Assembly (NCBI RefSeq): GCF_029227915.1
Contig: NC_079880.1
Location: forward strand, 10,131,501-10,195,500
Source: Hydractinia symbiolongicarpus
Lineage: Eukaryota; Cnidaria; Hydrozoa; Anthoathecata; Hydractiniidae
DNA length: 64,000 nucleotides
Reading direction: 5' to 3'
Shown: in pieces, positions 10,665 through 19,637 of the stretch
Layout of the letters: each line of letters begins with the position of its first letter
Numbering within the stretch: the stretch's first letter is position 1
The notes under the pieces: model-generated
Seen by the model: the letters and a program-made list of their open reading frames with translations, nothing else
Databases searched by the model: none
Told to the model about the DNA's origin: nothing
Program-made: the position numbers and the translations under genes

Positions 10665-11330
10665 ATGACCCTAGATATTGTAAAAGAGTCCCATACAGCG
10701 ATTTTTACTGGGCCTACCTCGTGCGGGAAAACACAGCGAGTCCTTGACCTCCTGGATAACGAGTACAAGCACCATTTCTTCAACGTTGTCATCCTTTGCC
10801 CCACCATCCGCTGGAATAAGACCTACCTCGATAGACCCAGTCTGTTGCAAGATGACTATGTGTTCTTGATTGACCCCAAAGACCAGTTGTTCGACTGGAT
10901 CGAGCAACTATCAAATCTCCTGGCAGGGGAGGAGACTCTATTTATCGTTGACGATATGATTGCTGACGAGACTCTCGGCAAAAAGCCTCAGCCTTTGCTT
11001 GAGCTTACCATCAGCGGGAGACATCGAAAGCATAGTCTCTGGCTCCTCACTCAAAGTTACACGGCCCTCCCAAAGAATCTGCGAAGGCAAAAGAAGCAGC
11101 TGTTCATGTGGTACCCGCACAAACGCAGCGATATGAAGCTGGTGGATGAATAGACGAACATCATCTTGGATTGGGAAAGGATCAAGACCTAGCTCAGGAA
11201 GTCGAAACATGCTTGCTTGTACCTGAGATTGGAACACCCTCGGACCTGGAAAATTTTGGAGTGACGTGGACATCAGTTGTACGCGGGCTAACTGAAATTT
11301 GGAGCATTTTGCCTCGACTTTCAATTAAAT
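10665..11330 (+). pseudogene. Polinton genome-packaging ATPase (FtsK/HerA type)
   Basis: The intact part (10665-11153, 162 codons) begins MTLDIVKESHTAIFTGPTSC and carries Walker A GPTSCGKT (near residues 16-23) and Walker B LFIVDD (near 94-99), then SGRHRKHSLWLLTQSY and QLFMWYPHKRSD, all typical of the A32/FtsK-HerA ATPases that fill the capsid with DNA. TAG at 11151 interrupts it; coding-like sequence continues to about 11330 in the same region with more stops. A short or dead ATPase is expected from this copy. Confidence 0.85.
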
Positions 11331-11332
11331 AA

Positions 11333-11542
11333 ATGACTTGTATCGAAAAATTACGAGAGGAGCTTGAGAGGGAGATCCGGAAATTGGAGGAAACAATCGA
11401 GGATTTGGAAACAGATCTCGAGGAAAGAAATTGGGAGCTGTATAGGTTAAATCTGAAGGAAAAATATATTAACCGGATCGTCTTAATCACCAGTGTATCA
11501 TCGCTAGCTTTTACAATGATCCACTATATGATGAAATATTAA
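11333..11542 (+). CDS. Coiled-coil plus transmembrane small protein
   Basis: A 69-residue intact frame. Residues 5-40 are a continuous charged heptad-like helix (LREELEREIRKLEETIEDLE..), and residues about 47-66 (RIVLITSVSSLAFTMIHYMM) form one membrane segment at the C-terminus: a tail-anchored arrangement. It follows the ATPase directly. Not recognised beyond that. Confidence 0.5.
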   Translation: MTCIEKLREELEREIRKLEETIEDLETDLEERNWELYRLNLKEKYINRIVLITSVSSLAFTMIHYMMKY

Positions 11543-11731
11543 AACCCGGGTGTTACGGCGCTAGAAGATTAAGTCGCAGTTTTATGGTTTATCAAAGCCA
11601 CAAAAACATAGAGCACAGTCCATGCATACACGATCCCTGATTGAGAACTTCTAAGATAAAAATGTCTTGTTTCAGAGGAAGATTAGAGCGCAGAAACAGG
11701 AAGTTGAGGCTCTTGAATATGACCTGATAAA

Positions 11732-12112
11732 ATGACAGGAATGGTTGACTATATGAATAAGGATATCGAGTTCCTGAATGAAGAACTCGAGGAACAGTCC
11801 CGGGAAATTGAGTCTCTTCGAAAGAGATGCCGCGCGCAGGATCTAAGGGAGGGTAATGTGATTGTTATTTACCGTAAAAATACCACACCGGACGATGACG
11901 AGTATCATCGTCTCCCATATATGCTACAGCGTGTTCAAAGACGCGAAAACCGCAGGACAAGGAGCTGGTCATTGACAATCCCAACCCTGTACGCGCCTTC
12001 AACAGGTTTAAGGAGGTAGGACTCGTCGAGCGATACAGAGGCCACTTCAAATTGATCGATCTTACTCGAGATGACTTGTACAACCTAGGTGTTCCAGCAC
12101 TATATGACTAGG
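11732..12112 (+). pseudogene. Coiled-coil protein with C-terminal domain in a shifted frame
   Basis: The frame from 11732 begins MTGMVDYMNKDIEFLNEELE, a coiled coil, and runs to 12019. From about 11960 a second frame takes over with DKELVIDNPNPVRAFNRFKE.. and ends GVPALYD at a TAG near 12110. The smooth switch implies one protein of about 125 residues with a frameshift near 11955. Function unknown. Confidence 0.45.
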
Positions 12113-12119
12113 TCACATG

Positions 12120-12148
12120 TTTTTGTTGCTCTTCTCGAGCAACAAAAA
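12120..12148. terminator. Hairpin between coiled-coil and BRO-like genes
   Basis: TTTTTGTTGCTC (12120-12131) pairs perfectly with GAGCAACAAAAA (12137-12148), loop TTCTC. It starts 8-10 bases after the preceding stop. Confidence 0.5.
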
Positions 12149-12205
12149 TTACGAGCCTTGTCCCCGCAACACAATCCTCGGATCAAAAAAACTGTAAGCA
12201 AAAAG

Positions 12206-12987
12206 ATGTTTTCAGAAATTACCCTATTGAACGCCGTGCCTACTGGAGCCATCGAGACCCTAGTAAACAACCAGGGTCAGCCTATGTTCAAAAGAGCCAA
12301 TCTTGGAAGATTTGTCGAGATTGCTAATATTGTAGAGTCATATCGAGATATCCTGACCATTTCACGTCATGAAATATGCCTGGTTACTAACCATGCCTTT
12401 GGAAAATCCACATGATGCTTTCTTAACATTAAACGGTGCCTTGGATATTGTGCGTCGTTCTAGAAAGCCCAAAGCCGTCGAGCTTATGGGGTGGCTAGCG
12501 AAAAAAGGTGTTGAAAAATTGCAGGATGAGGTCAGTGAGCAGCGCAAGCTAATCGAAGAAAAGGACGCAAAACCATCGAGGAAAGAGATATTGCCGTTAC
12601 CATGCTGGAAGATGAGTTGCAGGATCAAAATGAAGAAGTGATGGAACTAAGGCATAGATACGTTCCACAACGCGATCCATATGACAACATTTATGTGTGA
12701 TTAAGAAGAATGATCCCGAAGAGTGCGGAAAAGATGGTAAGCACCCGTACCTGATGATTCGCTGTCAACATAAACGTGTGGGCAAGCGCATAGATTCGAT
12801 TTTAACAAAACAATATCCTGATGGGACGGTAATAGGGAGATGTTACAATGCCAACGCCGTGCATGTCTGGTGTCGATTTAAAGACGATACCCTGGGGACC
12901 GAAAATTCTCTACGAAACCACTTTACCCTACCTGATGATAAGACGCGTGAGTTGTTCGAGGGAAAGTTCGGCATCAATATGGTGTAA
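12206..12987 (+). pseudogene. BRO/MSV199-like protein, frameshifted
   Basis: The start chosen is the ATG at 12206 (MFSEITLLNAVPTGAIETLV). The first part continues MFKRANLGRFVEIANIVESY; after a frame change near 12370 it reads NPHDAFLTLNGALDIVRRSR and KAVELMGWLAKKGVEKL, a pattern like BRO-N/MSV199 regions of large DNA viruses and their transposon relatives. A coiled-coil linker follows, and after a second frame change near 12620-12700 the C-terminal part has PYLMIRCQHKRVGKRI and CYNANAVHVWCRFKDD, similar to the C-terminal domain attached to such proteins. Proteins of this type are thought to bind DNA; its role in this Polinton is unknown. Two or three frame changes make this copy dead. Confidence 0.55.
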
Positions 12988-13133
12988 GCGCGCACAACTT
13001 TTTTGTGGTTATACAAAAGCCACAAAAAAAACACAACAGATAGACGCTGCTTGACCAATTCGGCTGTATGTTAAAAGGTAGTTAAATGTCAAAGAAAAAT
13101 GGAGGCCTATGTACAGAGCTTGCAATTTAAAAA
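12985..13133 (+). repeat. 149-bp direct repeat, copy 1
   Basis: Nearly identical to 13409-13557: GCGCGCACAACTTTTT, a hairpin, ACGCTGCTTGACCA, and the start of a coding frame (MEAYVQSLQFKN). The two copies flank an inverted duplicate of 9.4-9.7 kb. Confidence 0.8.
12999..13029. terminator. Hairpin after the BRO-like gene
   Basis: TTTTTTGTGG (12999-13008) pairs with CCACAAAAAA (13020-13029) around an 11-base loop, about a dozen bases after the stop codon. The second copy is at 13425-13453. Confidence 0.5.
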
Positions 13134-13136
13134 TTG

Positions 13137-13406
13137 TTTTTTTTTGTTGGTTGATAATAATACTACGCGCGCTGCTCAACTTTTTGTTGCTCATCTATTT
13201 GTTCCTCCATATCATCTCGTTCTTCAAAAACCTTTGGACGTTGAGAGCTGGGTGTGATTAATCGTGTGCGCAGCAATAAGCAGAGGTGTCAATAGCTTTC
13301 CAAACGCCGAGTACACGAGAATCTCCAAGTCAGCCATAGAGTCCTTTATGATGAGGTCAGCTTCGACATCTTGCCACAAGCCTTCGGGGCTATCGAGAGA
13401 CACTAT
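13137..13406 (-). repeat. Inverted duplicate of the 9.42-9.67 kb segment
   Basis: Read on the - strand this encodes VSLDSPEGLWQDVEADLIIK and SIIINQQ, matching VSIDSPEGLRQDIEADP and the sequence after it at 9421-9672. It is an internal, partial, diverged copy in opposite orientation, placed between the two 149-bp direct repeats. Confidence 0.8.
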
Positions 13407-13408
13407 GA

Positions 13409-13557
13409 AGTAGGCGCGCACAACTTTTTGTGGTTATACAAAAGCCACAAAAAAACACGCCGGATAGACGCTGCTTGACCACTTCGGCTGTATGTTAAAA
13501 AGTAGTTAAATGTCAAAGAAAAATGGAGGCCTATGTACAGAGCTTGCAATTTAAAAA
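13409..13557 (+). repeat. 149-bp direct repeat, copy 2
   Basis: Second copy of 12985-13133, including the hairpin (13425-13433 with 13445-13453) and the MEAYVQSLQFKN start. Here the frame continues into the next gene, so this copy is probably the original position. Confidence 0.8.
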
Positions 13558-13921
13558 CCTTTACGATATTTGAGTGCTCGTGCTGCGATGCTGCATCAAG
13601 GCAGGGTCTACTACCAGTTATTGTTCACAGTGTTTGGAAAATTTTAGATTGCGAAATGGGCCATACTATGAGAGGTTTGTATATCCAGATGATGACGGGC
13701 GTCTAGACAGAGTAGCATCGGGTGAAAAGCCGTGGACACCAATTCCATGTGAGGAGGAAGATGAGGGGCTCGAGGTTGATATTGAAGACCGGCGTCTGCA
13801 TATTGTTTCCGCTGAGGTGAACAAGTGGGGCATGCTCTGCTACGAGATCATCAAAGATAAGGACTTAAGGCTCTCGGATCTGGCGACATACTCAACATTC
13901 AAATCGATGACAGAGCATTGA
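13523..13921 (+). pseudogene. Unrecognised Polinton protein, one nonsense codon
   Basis: ATG at 13523 (MEAYVQSLQFKNLYDI), TGA at 13571, then open to TGA at 13919. It includes LRCCIKAGSTTSYCSQC (four Cys, possibly metal-binding), an acidic CEEEDEGLEVDIEDRR stretch and VNKWGMLCYEIIKDKDL. It is the last gene of the rightward block and converges on the integrase. No family recognised. Confidence 0.45.
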
Positions 13922-13957
13922 TTGACATCATCGATCTTGATAGCGAGCCAAATGTTA

Positions 13958-14936
13958 TCAAGGGGAAACATGCTCTGCAGGTACTTCAACATCCTCTGGT
14001 ATTAGCATCAGCTCCTCCGCCACAAAGCTTCGATCAGGCCCATCTGCCAAATAGTACAACAACCTTGTGTCTGTCACAATACGATCGAGTCTATACGCTT
14101 TCTTGCTCCACCAAGCTTCGGTCGCACGTCTTTTAGCATCACCGTTTTCTTCTCCAGGTTGCAGCAGATACAAGTATAAGCCGTCATCTGGTAGGGGCTT
14201 TTCCTCCGGATGCTGCTTACTTTTCATAAGCGGGACTTCATCCGGCTTGATGGCTTTCGAAGGTTTCATACCAATCATGACAGTCTTGCTATTGTTCAGA
14301 CTTTTTACAATAGTGTGCAGGTGTTTGACCCATGTGGTACTAGTTTCGTCAGAGGCAAACTCTTGTGCATCTTGAGGCTTGAACAGCCTCTCGGCGAGCG
14401 CCTTGTTGTAGCTCTCGACAAACGCCGTAAAAGTATGATGGTATTTGGTAGTTGCACGCTTTATCTCGACACCTTTGCTTTCTAGCAGCTTTGTAACGTC
14501 CGACTTGAATTCCGAACCATTATCGCACTGAAAGGTCTTCGGATAATACAGAGGTCCTGCCTTGTAAATATCCTTGAGCATGTCAGCGACTTCGCTGGCT
14601 TTCTTGGTTCACAATGGTCTCGGCACTTTGTAGCGCGAAGCTACATCGATACCCGTTAAAATGTATTTATAGGTGCTGCCATAGTCTTTATCATGGGGCA
14701 TGTAGAGCAAGTCAAATTGATGCATTTCATTCGGCTTTGTAATAGTGAAATGTGGGTAGTTGATGCGCTTAGGGCCTTTGATATGCCTGAGCCAGAGCAA
14801 CTGACGAGTTAAGTGAATAACTCTCTTTTTGGAGAGACCACTTTGCTCGGAGAGTAGTTTAATAGCTTTAATATATAATATATATTTGACTTAGCTTTTT
14901 AGCTTCCTCAACCGTAACGATATGTGCCTTTGACAT
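13958..14936 (-). pseudogene. Polinton integrase (retroviral-type DDE), near-complete
   Basis: Cuts and joins the element ends to host DNA. The start is taken at 14936 (MSKAHIVTVEEAKKL), 13 bases into a small hairpin. A TA-rich tract near 14868-14885 shifts the frame; then an N-terminal helical region leads to the catalytic core: first Asp in HQFDLLYMP, second in FQCDNGSEF, Glu in FVESYNKALAE, i.e. D,D35E-type spacing. The C-terminus (AYRLDRIVTDTRLLYYLADG..) resembles the chromodomain-like end of Polinton integrases. One more break, TGA near 14608, fits a CGA-to-TGA CpG transition. It converges with the gene ending at 13921. Confidence 0.9.
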
Positions 14937-14950
14937 GTTTATTACATGTC
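14932..14950. promoter_or_regulatory. Hairpin over the integrase start codon
   Basis: GACATGT (14932-14938) pairs with ACATGTC (14944-14950). The ATG of the integrase (14934-14936, - strand) lies in the stem and the upstream gene stops at 14949, so the palindrome spans the whole gene junction. Confidence 0.4.
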
Positions 14951-15236
14951 AAAAATGTTTCTTACATATACTTGTACACCGCGAAACCCAGTCCCTCATA
15001 CTCTCATCAAGCTCCTTCAAACTTTCGCCAGCTTGGCGCTTAAGCTCTCGTTGCTGATTGTACAAATCGATTTTGCTCTGCCTGTCACGTACCCATTGGG
15101 CTTGAGCAGCTTGGAATTGTTTAATCGCTTTGTCATGTCGTTTACGCTCTTCGTCGCTATGACCGCCAAGTTTGCTGAATAGAAAATTTGATCCGCTGAA
15201 CGCTAATGCATTTATAGCAGCGCCGATTGTTGCCAT
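14949..15236 (-). CDS. Small helical Polinton protein upstream of integrase
   Basis: A 95-residue intact frame starting MATIGAAINALAFSGSNFLF, an apolar, Gly/Ala-rich N-terminus, followed by a long charged helix (DEERKRHDKAIKQFQAAQAQ) and ending CKKHF. The same orientation as integrase, 13 bases before it, suggests co-transcription. An N-terminal membrane-active segment plus coiled coil could be a minor virion protein, which is a guess. Confidence 0.5.
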   Translation of the reverse strand: MATIGAAINALAFSGSNFLFSKLGGHSDEERKRHDKAIKQFQAAQAQWVRDRQSKIDLYNQQRELKRQAGESLKELDESMRDWVSRCTSICKKHF

Positions 15237-15238
15237 GT

Positions 15239-15450
15239 TTATTCTGTGATGAAGCGGTTGCCTTTAGACATGTCCTCACTCGCCCACATAGGTTGAGTAT
15301 TGGTGTAGTGTAACCGTCTCGCTACTTTATCAAGCGTTGGAGCATTACCATTTTCTTGATATTGTAGTGGGATTTTGTGGTCAATATGGCACTCTCCATA
15401 ATTCTCCCATGTCATGCACCGAAAAACATCACAATAGCGCGGCGCTGTAT
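15239..15450 (-). pseudogene. HNH nuclease C-terminal core, second copy type
   Basis: On the - strand a frame reads MTWENYGECHIDHKIPLQYQ, then RRLHYTNTQPMWASEDMSKG and ends FITE before TAA at 15239. This is the same HNH core layout as the pseudogene at 8521-9010 but clearly a different sequence. No zinc front is joined to it; upstream comes the FCS zinc-finger protein in another frame. It is either a truncated gene or the remains of a fusion. Confidence 0.6.
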
Positions 15451-15457
15451 GGCTATG

Positions 15458-15990
15458 CTACTGAACCTGAACACAATAATCAGCCACCAGCCGCTTCATG
15501 TGGGGTGGATAATATATAAAGATACGCGTACGAATAGCCTCGTCCTCGGAAATGGATTTACTCTCCCACTCTTCCCTTGTCAATGGTCCTCCAAATGCTC
15601 TTAATCTATCCCAAGGCGGAGCTGCGGGGCCTTCGCAATATTCCCTCATTAACAAAAAAGATAATTCAAATCTACCATCATGTCCCCTTTTATCCAGAAT
15701 GAACGCGCAGCAACACCTATTGGAACAGAACCAGCCATATGTGCCGTAATAACCCCGCTTGGGATCATGTGGGCTATGTTGTATATCACGGCACATGTTC
15801 TCGTTAATGGAGTACACCGATTTTGCAATCACTTTCTTAGCGCACCCATCACCATCAGGAAAACCTGCCCTGGGGGCGTCGTATACCCTAAATTTTTGTG
15901 GCGGATTATACCTAAGGGGGCAACGTATTTCAACGTCATGATCTATAACTTTTGAGCACTAGTAGCACATGACTCCTTTGACTTGCATTT
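15458..15990 (-). pseudogene. FCS/MYM-type zinc-finger protein (late-transcription-factor-like)
   Basis: From ATG at 15990 (MEMKKMQVKGVMCY, stop TAG right after, then open) the frame shows CPLRYNPPQKF, YGWFCSNRCCCAFILDKRGH and APPWDRLRAFGGPLTREEWE. The CxxC front, FCS..C centre and FGG-LT-EE tail match a zinc-finger family shared by Polintons and large DNA viruses and related to late transcription factors, so it may promote late (capsid) gene expression. It lies between capsid protein and integrase. One nonsense codon near the N-terminus. Confidence 0.5.
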
Positions 15991-16012
15991 TTTTCATTTC
16001 CATTTTTTTGTC

Positions 16013-16039
16013 GTTGTGTCTACATTCAGCAGACACAAC
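16013..16039. terminator. Hairpin after the capsid gene
   Basis: GTTGTGTCT (16013-16021) pairs with AGACACAAC (16031-16039), 9-bp stem, 9-base loop. On the - strand it begins about 14 bases after the capsid stop (16053-16055) and is followed by a T-rich/A-rich tract. Confidence 0.5.
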
Positions 16040-16052
16040 CCTTGGCCACATC

Positions 16053-17233
16053 TTAGTATTCCACCGAGTGAAATCTCCCATCCAAAAGATTCAACTGCGC
16101 ATCTTGGAGTAAGTACACGTAGCACTTGATATCCCCAGTTCCATCCGCCTTTTTGGTCATATGCAAGGTGATCCCATCGCTAAGTCTTTACAAAGGTCTG
16201 CCAGAACCATGCAAGCTGTGATCTGGACTACTGCGGAAGTCGATGAACAGCGCATAGCGCTCAGTCATGAACTAACCGATGGTCACTTCCAAGTCGTGGC
16301 TACCAAAAAGTTCAACGACTTGCTTGAGATGATCTTTCGGGAGCATGGCGTGGCTATACAGTTCGTTAGGCTCACCTTCCACCGTGATTGCGATTTTCTC
16401 GATCTTGGGGTTGTAGAAGACCTCATTAGCGCCAGAGTAAGCTTTGACCATGTTGGGATCCATGAATAGTAGTAAAACGCCCTTCAAGCTCTTGGCAGGA
16501 GTGTCGATCTGGAGGTTATAGCTGGTATCAGCTTTCTTCATCGTTATAACCTTGCTGCGGAGTACACGCTCATAGGGTAGGGCGAAACGGCTGTATCGTG
16601 ACATCATAGCACTCGCAAGACCCTCGTTTGTCACTTTATCACACTCGAGCGCGATATTGGTAATTTTATAACCAGCATTAGCCTGTCATATAGCCCTGCT
16701 TGGTAGAATGGTAGATCCCTCGTAAGTTCGAACATTTTGCCGATAGGGATAGCAAAAGTATTGCCATACGCTGCCACAATCGCTTTTTCTTCATCATTTC
16801 CTACATGGTCACTAGCCCTCACCTGTAGAGCGCGGATGGTGCCGTTATTCGGATTGATACCTTCTAGAATCAAGTTGTTCTCACGCTCAAATTTTGGGAT
16901 CCACAGATCCCGATATACTGCCAGAGTGTTGTAGTCCGAGATGTTTTGCACTTCGTGGCCGTTCAGACTTATGCGAAGATTCTGCACCAGAGCCTTGCCG
17001 ATATTCGAAACGATCGTACGTTTCGTGTTAGTCCCCGTTAGCTCCAGGTCAAAGAGGAGTTTAAGAGAGCCCGGGAAAATTACATTCTATCCCAAATTGG
17101 GGATGTCGATATATAAGTCTTCGTTTTGGTTGATCGTACTGGGATTGTGTGAGACCTTGACACGCTGCTTCTTGCCCTTCATGGCCAGCATTGCTTTTAA
17201 TTCCTTGTGAGGATTTAACTTCATTCCGTACAT
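16053..17233 (-). pseudogene. Polinton major capsid protein (double jelly roll), frameshifted
   Basis: Start at 17233 (MYGMKLNPHKELKAMLAMKG). Three consecutive frames carry the typical family segments: an N-terminal basic region and EDLYIDIPNLG, then VQNLRISLNGHEVQNISDYN and LAVYRDLWIPKFERENNLIL, then SRYSRFALPYERVL and LLFMDPNMVKAYSGANEVFY, and a C-terminal YVYLLQDAQLNL..GRF..VEY ending at TAA 16053. Frame changes fall near 17090, 16640-16690 and 16265. Length and order fit the double-jelly-roll capsid protein of Polintons. This copy would not give a whole protein. Confidence 0.88.
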
Positions 17234-17274
17234 TTATTAGTAGATTGTAGAGGGTTGAATAAAAGCGCAACTAA

Positions 17275-17475
17275 ATGCGTTGTATAGATTTAAAAACATA
17301 CTTCCTTTTAAGGCTAAGATTGTCTTAGCAGAAAGTTTTGTATATTCAAACTTTAACTACTGTCCACTTATTTGGAATTTCTCATCTTCAAAATCACTTT
17401 CTAGGGTCGAAAAACTCCATAAGCGAGCCCTAAAATTTGTAGATAGCGAATATTCAGAGAGAAAACTAGGACCCG
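17275..17475 (+). mobile_element. LINE (CR1/jockey-like) reverse transcriptase 3' fragment
   Basis: A + strand frame reads LPFKAKIVLAESFVYSNFNY, CPLIWNFSSSKSLSRVEKL and HKRALKFV, the conserved region just after the RT core in CR1/jockey/I-type non-LTR elements (S.F.YC.L.W...S......E..H.RAL). It is about 200 bp and lies antisense across the 3' end of the gene at 17476-18004, so a LINE piece truncated that gene. Confidence 0.7.
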
Positions 17476-18004
17476 AGCCAGGATAGTCTTTACGAATAGC
17501 TTGCCAGCTACTGAACAAGGTCTCGTTCCTCCACTCGCTCTCGCTGTCGCTTACCCCAAAGTCACGTGCTAATTGCTGGAACGTCTGCCTATTGAATGGG
17601 TTGTTGAGGCGTCGAAACTTATTGGAACCCGGAAGAGACACTTCGAGATCTTGAAGAATTTTACGAATCTGGAAGTACACGTGGAAGCGGTAAACGAAAC
17701 GAAACAGGGGTAAAGATGCAGTCAGATGTTGCATAGAAATACCACAAGCGGATGTTGCGCAGTAGGTAGCAGAATTAAGCTGAGTGGACCAGAGGCTGAA
17801 AGGGTGGCTTTGCCATGTATTCAGCACCGCGCCAGAGTGGAATTCGTAGTCAATGAAGATGTTGGTGAATTTTACCATGATGGAGGACCCCTTCGCATGA
17901 ACAACGATGTTTTGCATTGAGAGATCTTCACCCTTGAGTCTTTCGAGATATCTCCCATGTGTAGGGACATAGTTTGTCTTTGGGTTATACGAGTAAATGC
18001 TCAT
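17476..18004 (-). pseudogene. Unrecognised Polinton protein truncated by a LINE fragment
   Basis: Frame from 18004 starts MSIYSYNPKTNYVPTHGRYL and stays open for about 175 residues (including FTNIFIDYEFHSGAVLNTW and LNNPFNRQTFQQLARDFGVS) until the sequence turns into antisense LINE sequence near 17475. The long intact N-terminal part and its place next to the capsid gene suggest a structural protein, but I do not recognise it. It diverges from the candidate penton gene at about 18014. Confidence 0.45.
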
Positions 18005-18013
18005 CTTTTCTTA

Positions 18014-18697
18014 AAGAAACATCAGGCAACTGTATGTCACAGATATCGAAAACCCGACAATATTTGAGGACTACCTAGGACAGGACACGAGGATCGCTCT
18101 AAAATTCATCAGTATCCGCCCTAGGTGGGTGAACCTCTTCACTAAGAGCGAGATCAACATCCATAAGGCGGGGTCTAAGCCGACTGAAGTCGGGGGTTTG
18201 GAAGTCTCCATCTCGATTGCGCCGGGTTTGTATAGAATTGAGGATCTTGCGACCATAGTCAACAGTCAAGCGGGAGAGAGGATTAAGCTCTTCGCAATCA
18301 GGAACGGATTCTGTAGATTCGGTGTCAACGAGGGGAACGACGTGATAATCGATCAAGCACTGCAGGACATTATGGGACGGACCTTCGATAACAAGGTAAA
18401 GTTTACCAAAGGCGACCATGACAGCATCTACAAGACTGACATTCACCAGCGGCTGAGACTCTGCTCCAGCTGGATTCTGATTATTCTCTTTTAAATGGTG
18501 AGAAATCCAATATACTAGCCGTGCTTCCCATCAAAGAGCTAAACGCTTGGGGAGATATGGTGACATGGAATTTAGACACTCCTGTATACCTCCTCCTTAA
18601 AGGTTCAACAGACAGGTTAGAGTTCATAATCATCAACGAGTATCAAAACAATAAGAACCCTTTCGTTGGAATTACCATGCACTTGCTTATAGAATAA
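18014..18697 (+). pseudogene. Candidate penton (minor capsid) protein, frameshifted
   Basis: An open frame from about 18014 reads VTDIENPTIFEDYLGQDTRI, FTKSEINIHKAGS and LEVSISIAPGLYRIEDLATI to 18490; after a frame change near 18450 it continues SLLNGEKSNILAVLPIKEL and IINEYQNNKNPFVGITMHLL, ending at TAA 18695. The length (about 220 residues), beta-rich composition and place beside the capsid genes fit the single-jelly-roll penton of Polintons. This is by context and pattern, not by a diagnostic motif. Confidence 0.5.
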
Positions 18698-18699
18698 AC

Positions 18700-19285
18700 A
18701 TGACAGATATTGTTAAGCTTTACCCAAACTTCCTTCTGCACCTCTGGAGGGTACGGAGGAGGACTGTTCACAAGTCTACAGAGTAAGGAAGATCGAAGAA
18801 GTGGAACAATACCTGCGAGCTGAGATTAAAGAGCGTGATAAGCTCGCCAAAAAGTTTAAAATGCATGATACGTGGGTTAGATACATGGATCACGGGTTAT
18901 TAGCGGTAAGTGTGATAACTTCAGGCGTTGGCATTGGTAGGATGCTATCTGGGATCGGTGTACCATTAGCTGTGGCTATGGGTGGAATTACGATTGCCGT
19001 AGGTTTGGGACAAGCTGGTCTAAAAGTAAGAAGCATGAAAGCATCAGACTACTGGCGGAGACCAAGTTGAATTCTATCGTTGACTTGATCTCTAAAGCTG
19101 TGGAGAATGGTGTTACTAGCGACCACGAGTTCAGCTTAATCATGCAGGAAAAGCAAAAGTACATGATGCTGACGGAGCAGATCAGATGGCGCGTCAAGGA
19201 AATCGTGGACAGTATCAATGAGCAGGAACATATGCAGCTGGTCGCGAAAGGGTGTGAAGTAAGTTTTGCTGGAGGTAGCTTCTGC
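18700..19285 (+). pseudogene. Polinton glycine-rich membrane/coiled-coil protein, frameshifted
   Basis: ATG at 18700 (MTDIVKLYPNFL). After a break near 18775 an open frame shows EQYLRAEIKERDKLAKKF, then a Gly/Ala-rich apolar stretch (GVGIGRMLSGIGVPLAVAMG) of about 40 residues, and after another frame change at about 19065 a helical KLNSIVDLISKAVENGVTSD..EEQIR-type region to about 19285. The layout (helix, glycine zipper-like membrane hairpin, long coiled coil) resembles membrane-penetration or scaffold proteins; no direct proof. Confidence 0.5.
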
Positions 19286-19306
19286 ATAAGCTCCCACAAA
19301 ACTTTA

Positions 19307-19585
19307 CTAGGATATACCAACCACTTCACCTGTATCACCATCGATCAGCAAGTCACCATCGTGTATGATAGTTCGCTGCCTTTTAGCGAGATTTTCCAGA
19401 AAGTGCTCGAGATTTTTCTGCCAAGCAATAGTACAACAAGGTTCGCAATAAGGGCCGTCTGTTTGTGCTGAAGTGTCCTTATACTTGACTTTGCGGATGG
19501 CTTCGAGAAGGTCAACCTTATTAATAGTTGAGTGCCCCTTAATACCTAGCGCTTTGGCTTCTTTTTTGAGTTCGTTAACGTTCAT
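19307..19585 (-). CDS. SAP-domain-like small protein
   Basis: Starts at 19585, MNVNELKKEAKALGIKGHST, continuing INKVDLLEAIRK. That helix-loop-helix with LKxxAKxLGIKGxS...KxxLxxAIR is the SAP-type DNA-binding motif. The rest includes CEPCC, a helical region (NLEHFLENLAKRQRTI) and ends GDTGEVVGIS. 92 residues, intact. The 3' end converges with the preceding + strand gene. It may bind the element's DNA; target unknown. Confidence 0.6.
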   Translation of the reverse strand: MNVNELKKEAKALGIKGHSTINKVDLLEAIRKVKYKDTSAQTDGPYCEPCCTIAWQKNLEHFLENLAKRQRTIIHDGDLLIDGDTGEVVGIS

Positions 19586-19592
19586 GTTTGTG

Positions 19593-19620
19593 TTGGTATG
19601 CTGGATCAACAACATACCAA
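19593..19620. promoter_or_regulatory. Hairpin upstream of the SAP-like gene
   Basis: TTGGTATG (19593-19600) pairs with CATACCAA (19613-19620), loop of 12. It lies 7 bases upstream of the SAP-like ATG (- strand), between it and the next gene's stop. Confidence 0.35.
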
Positions 19621-19637
19621 AAGCCTCGACGGGCCAC

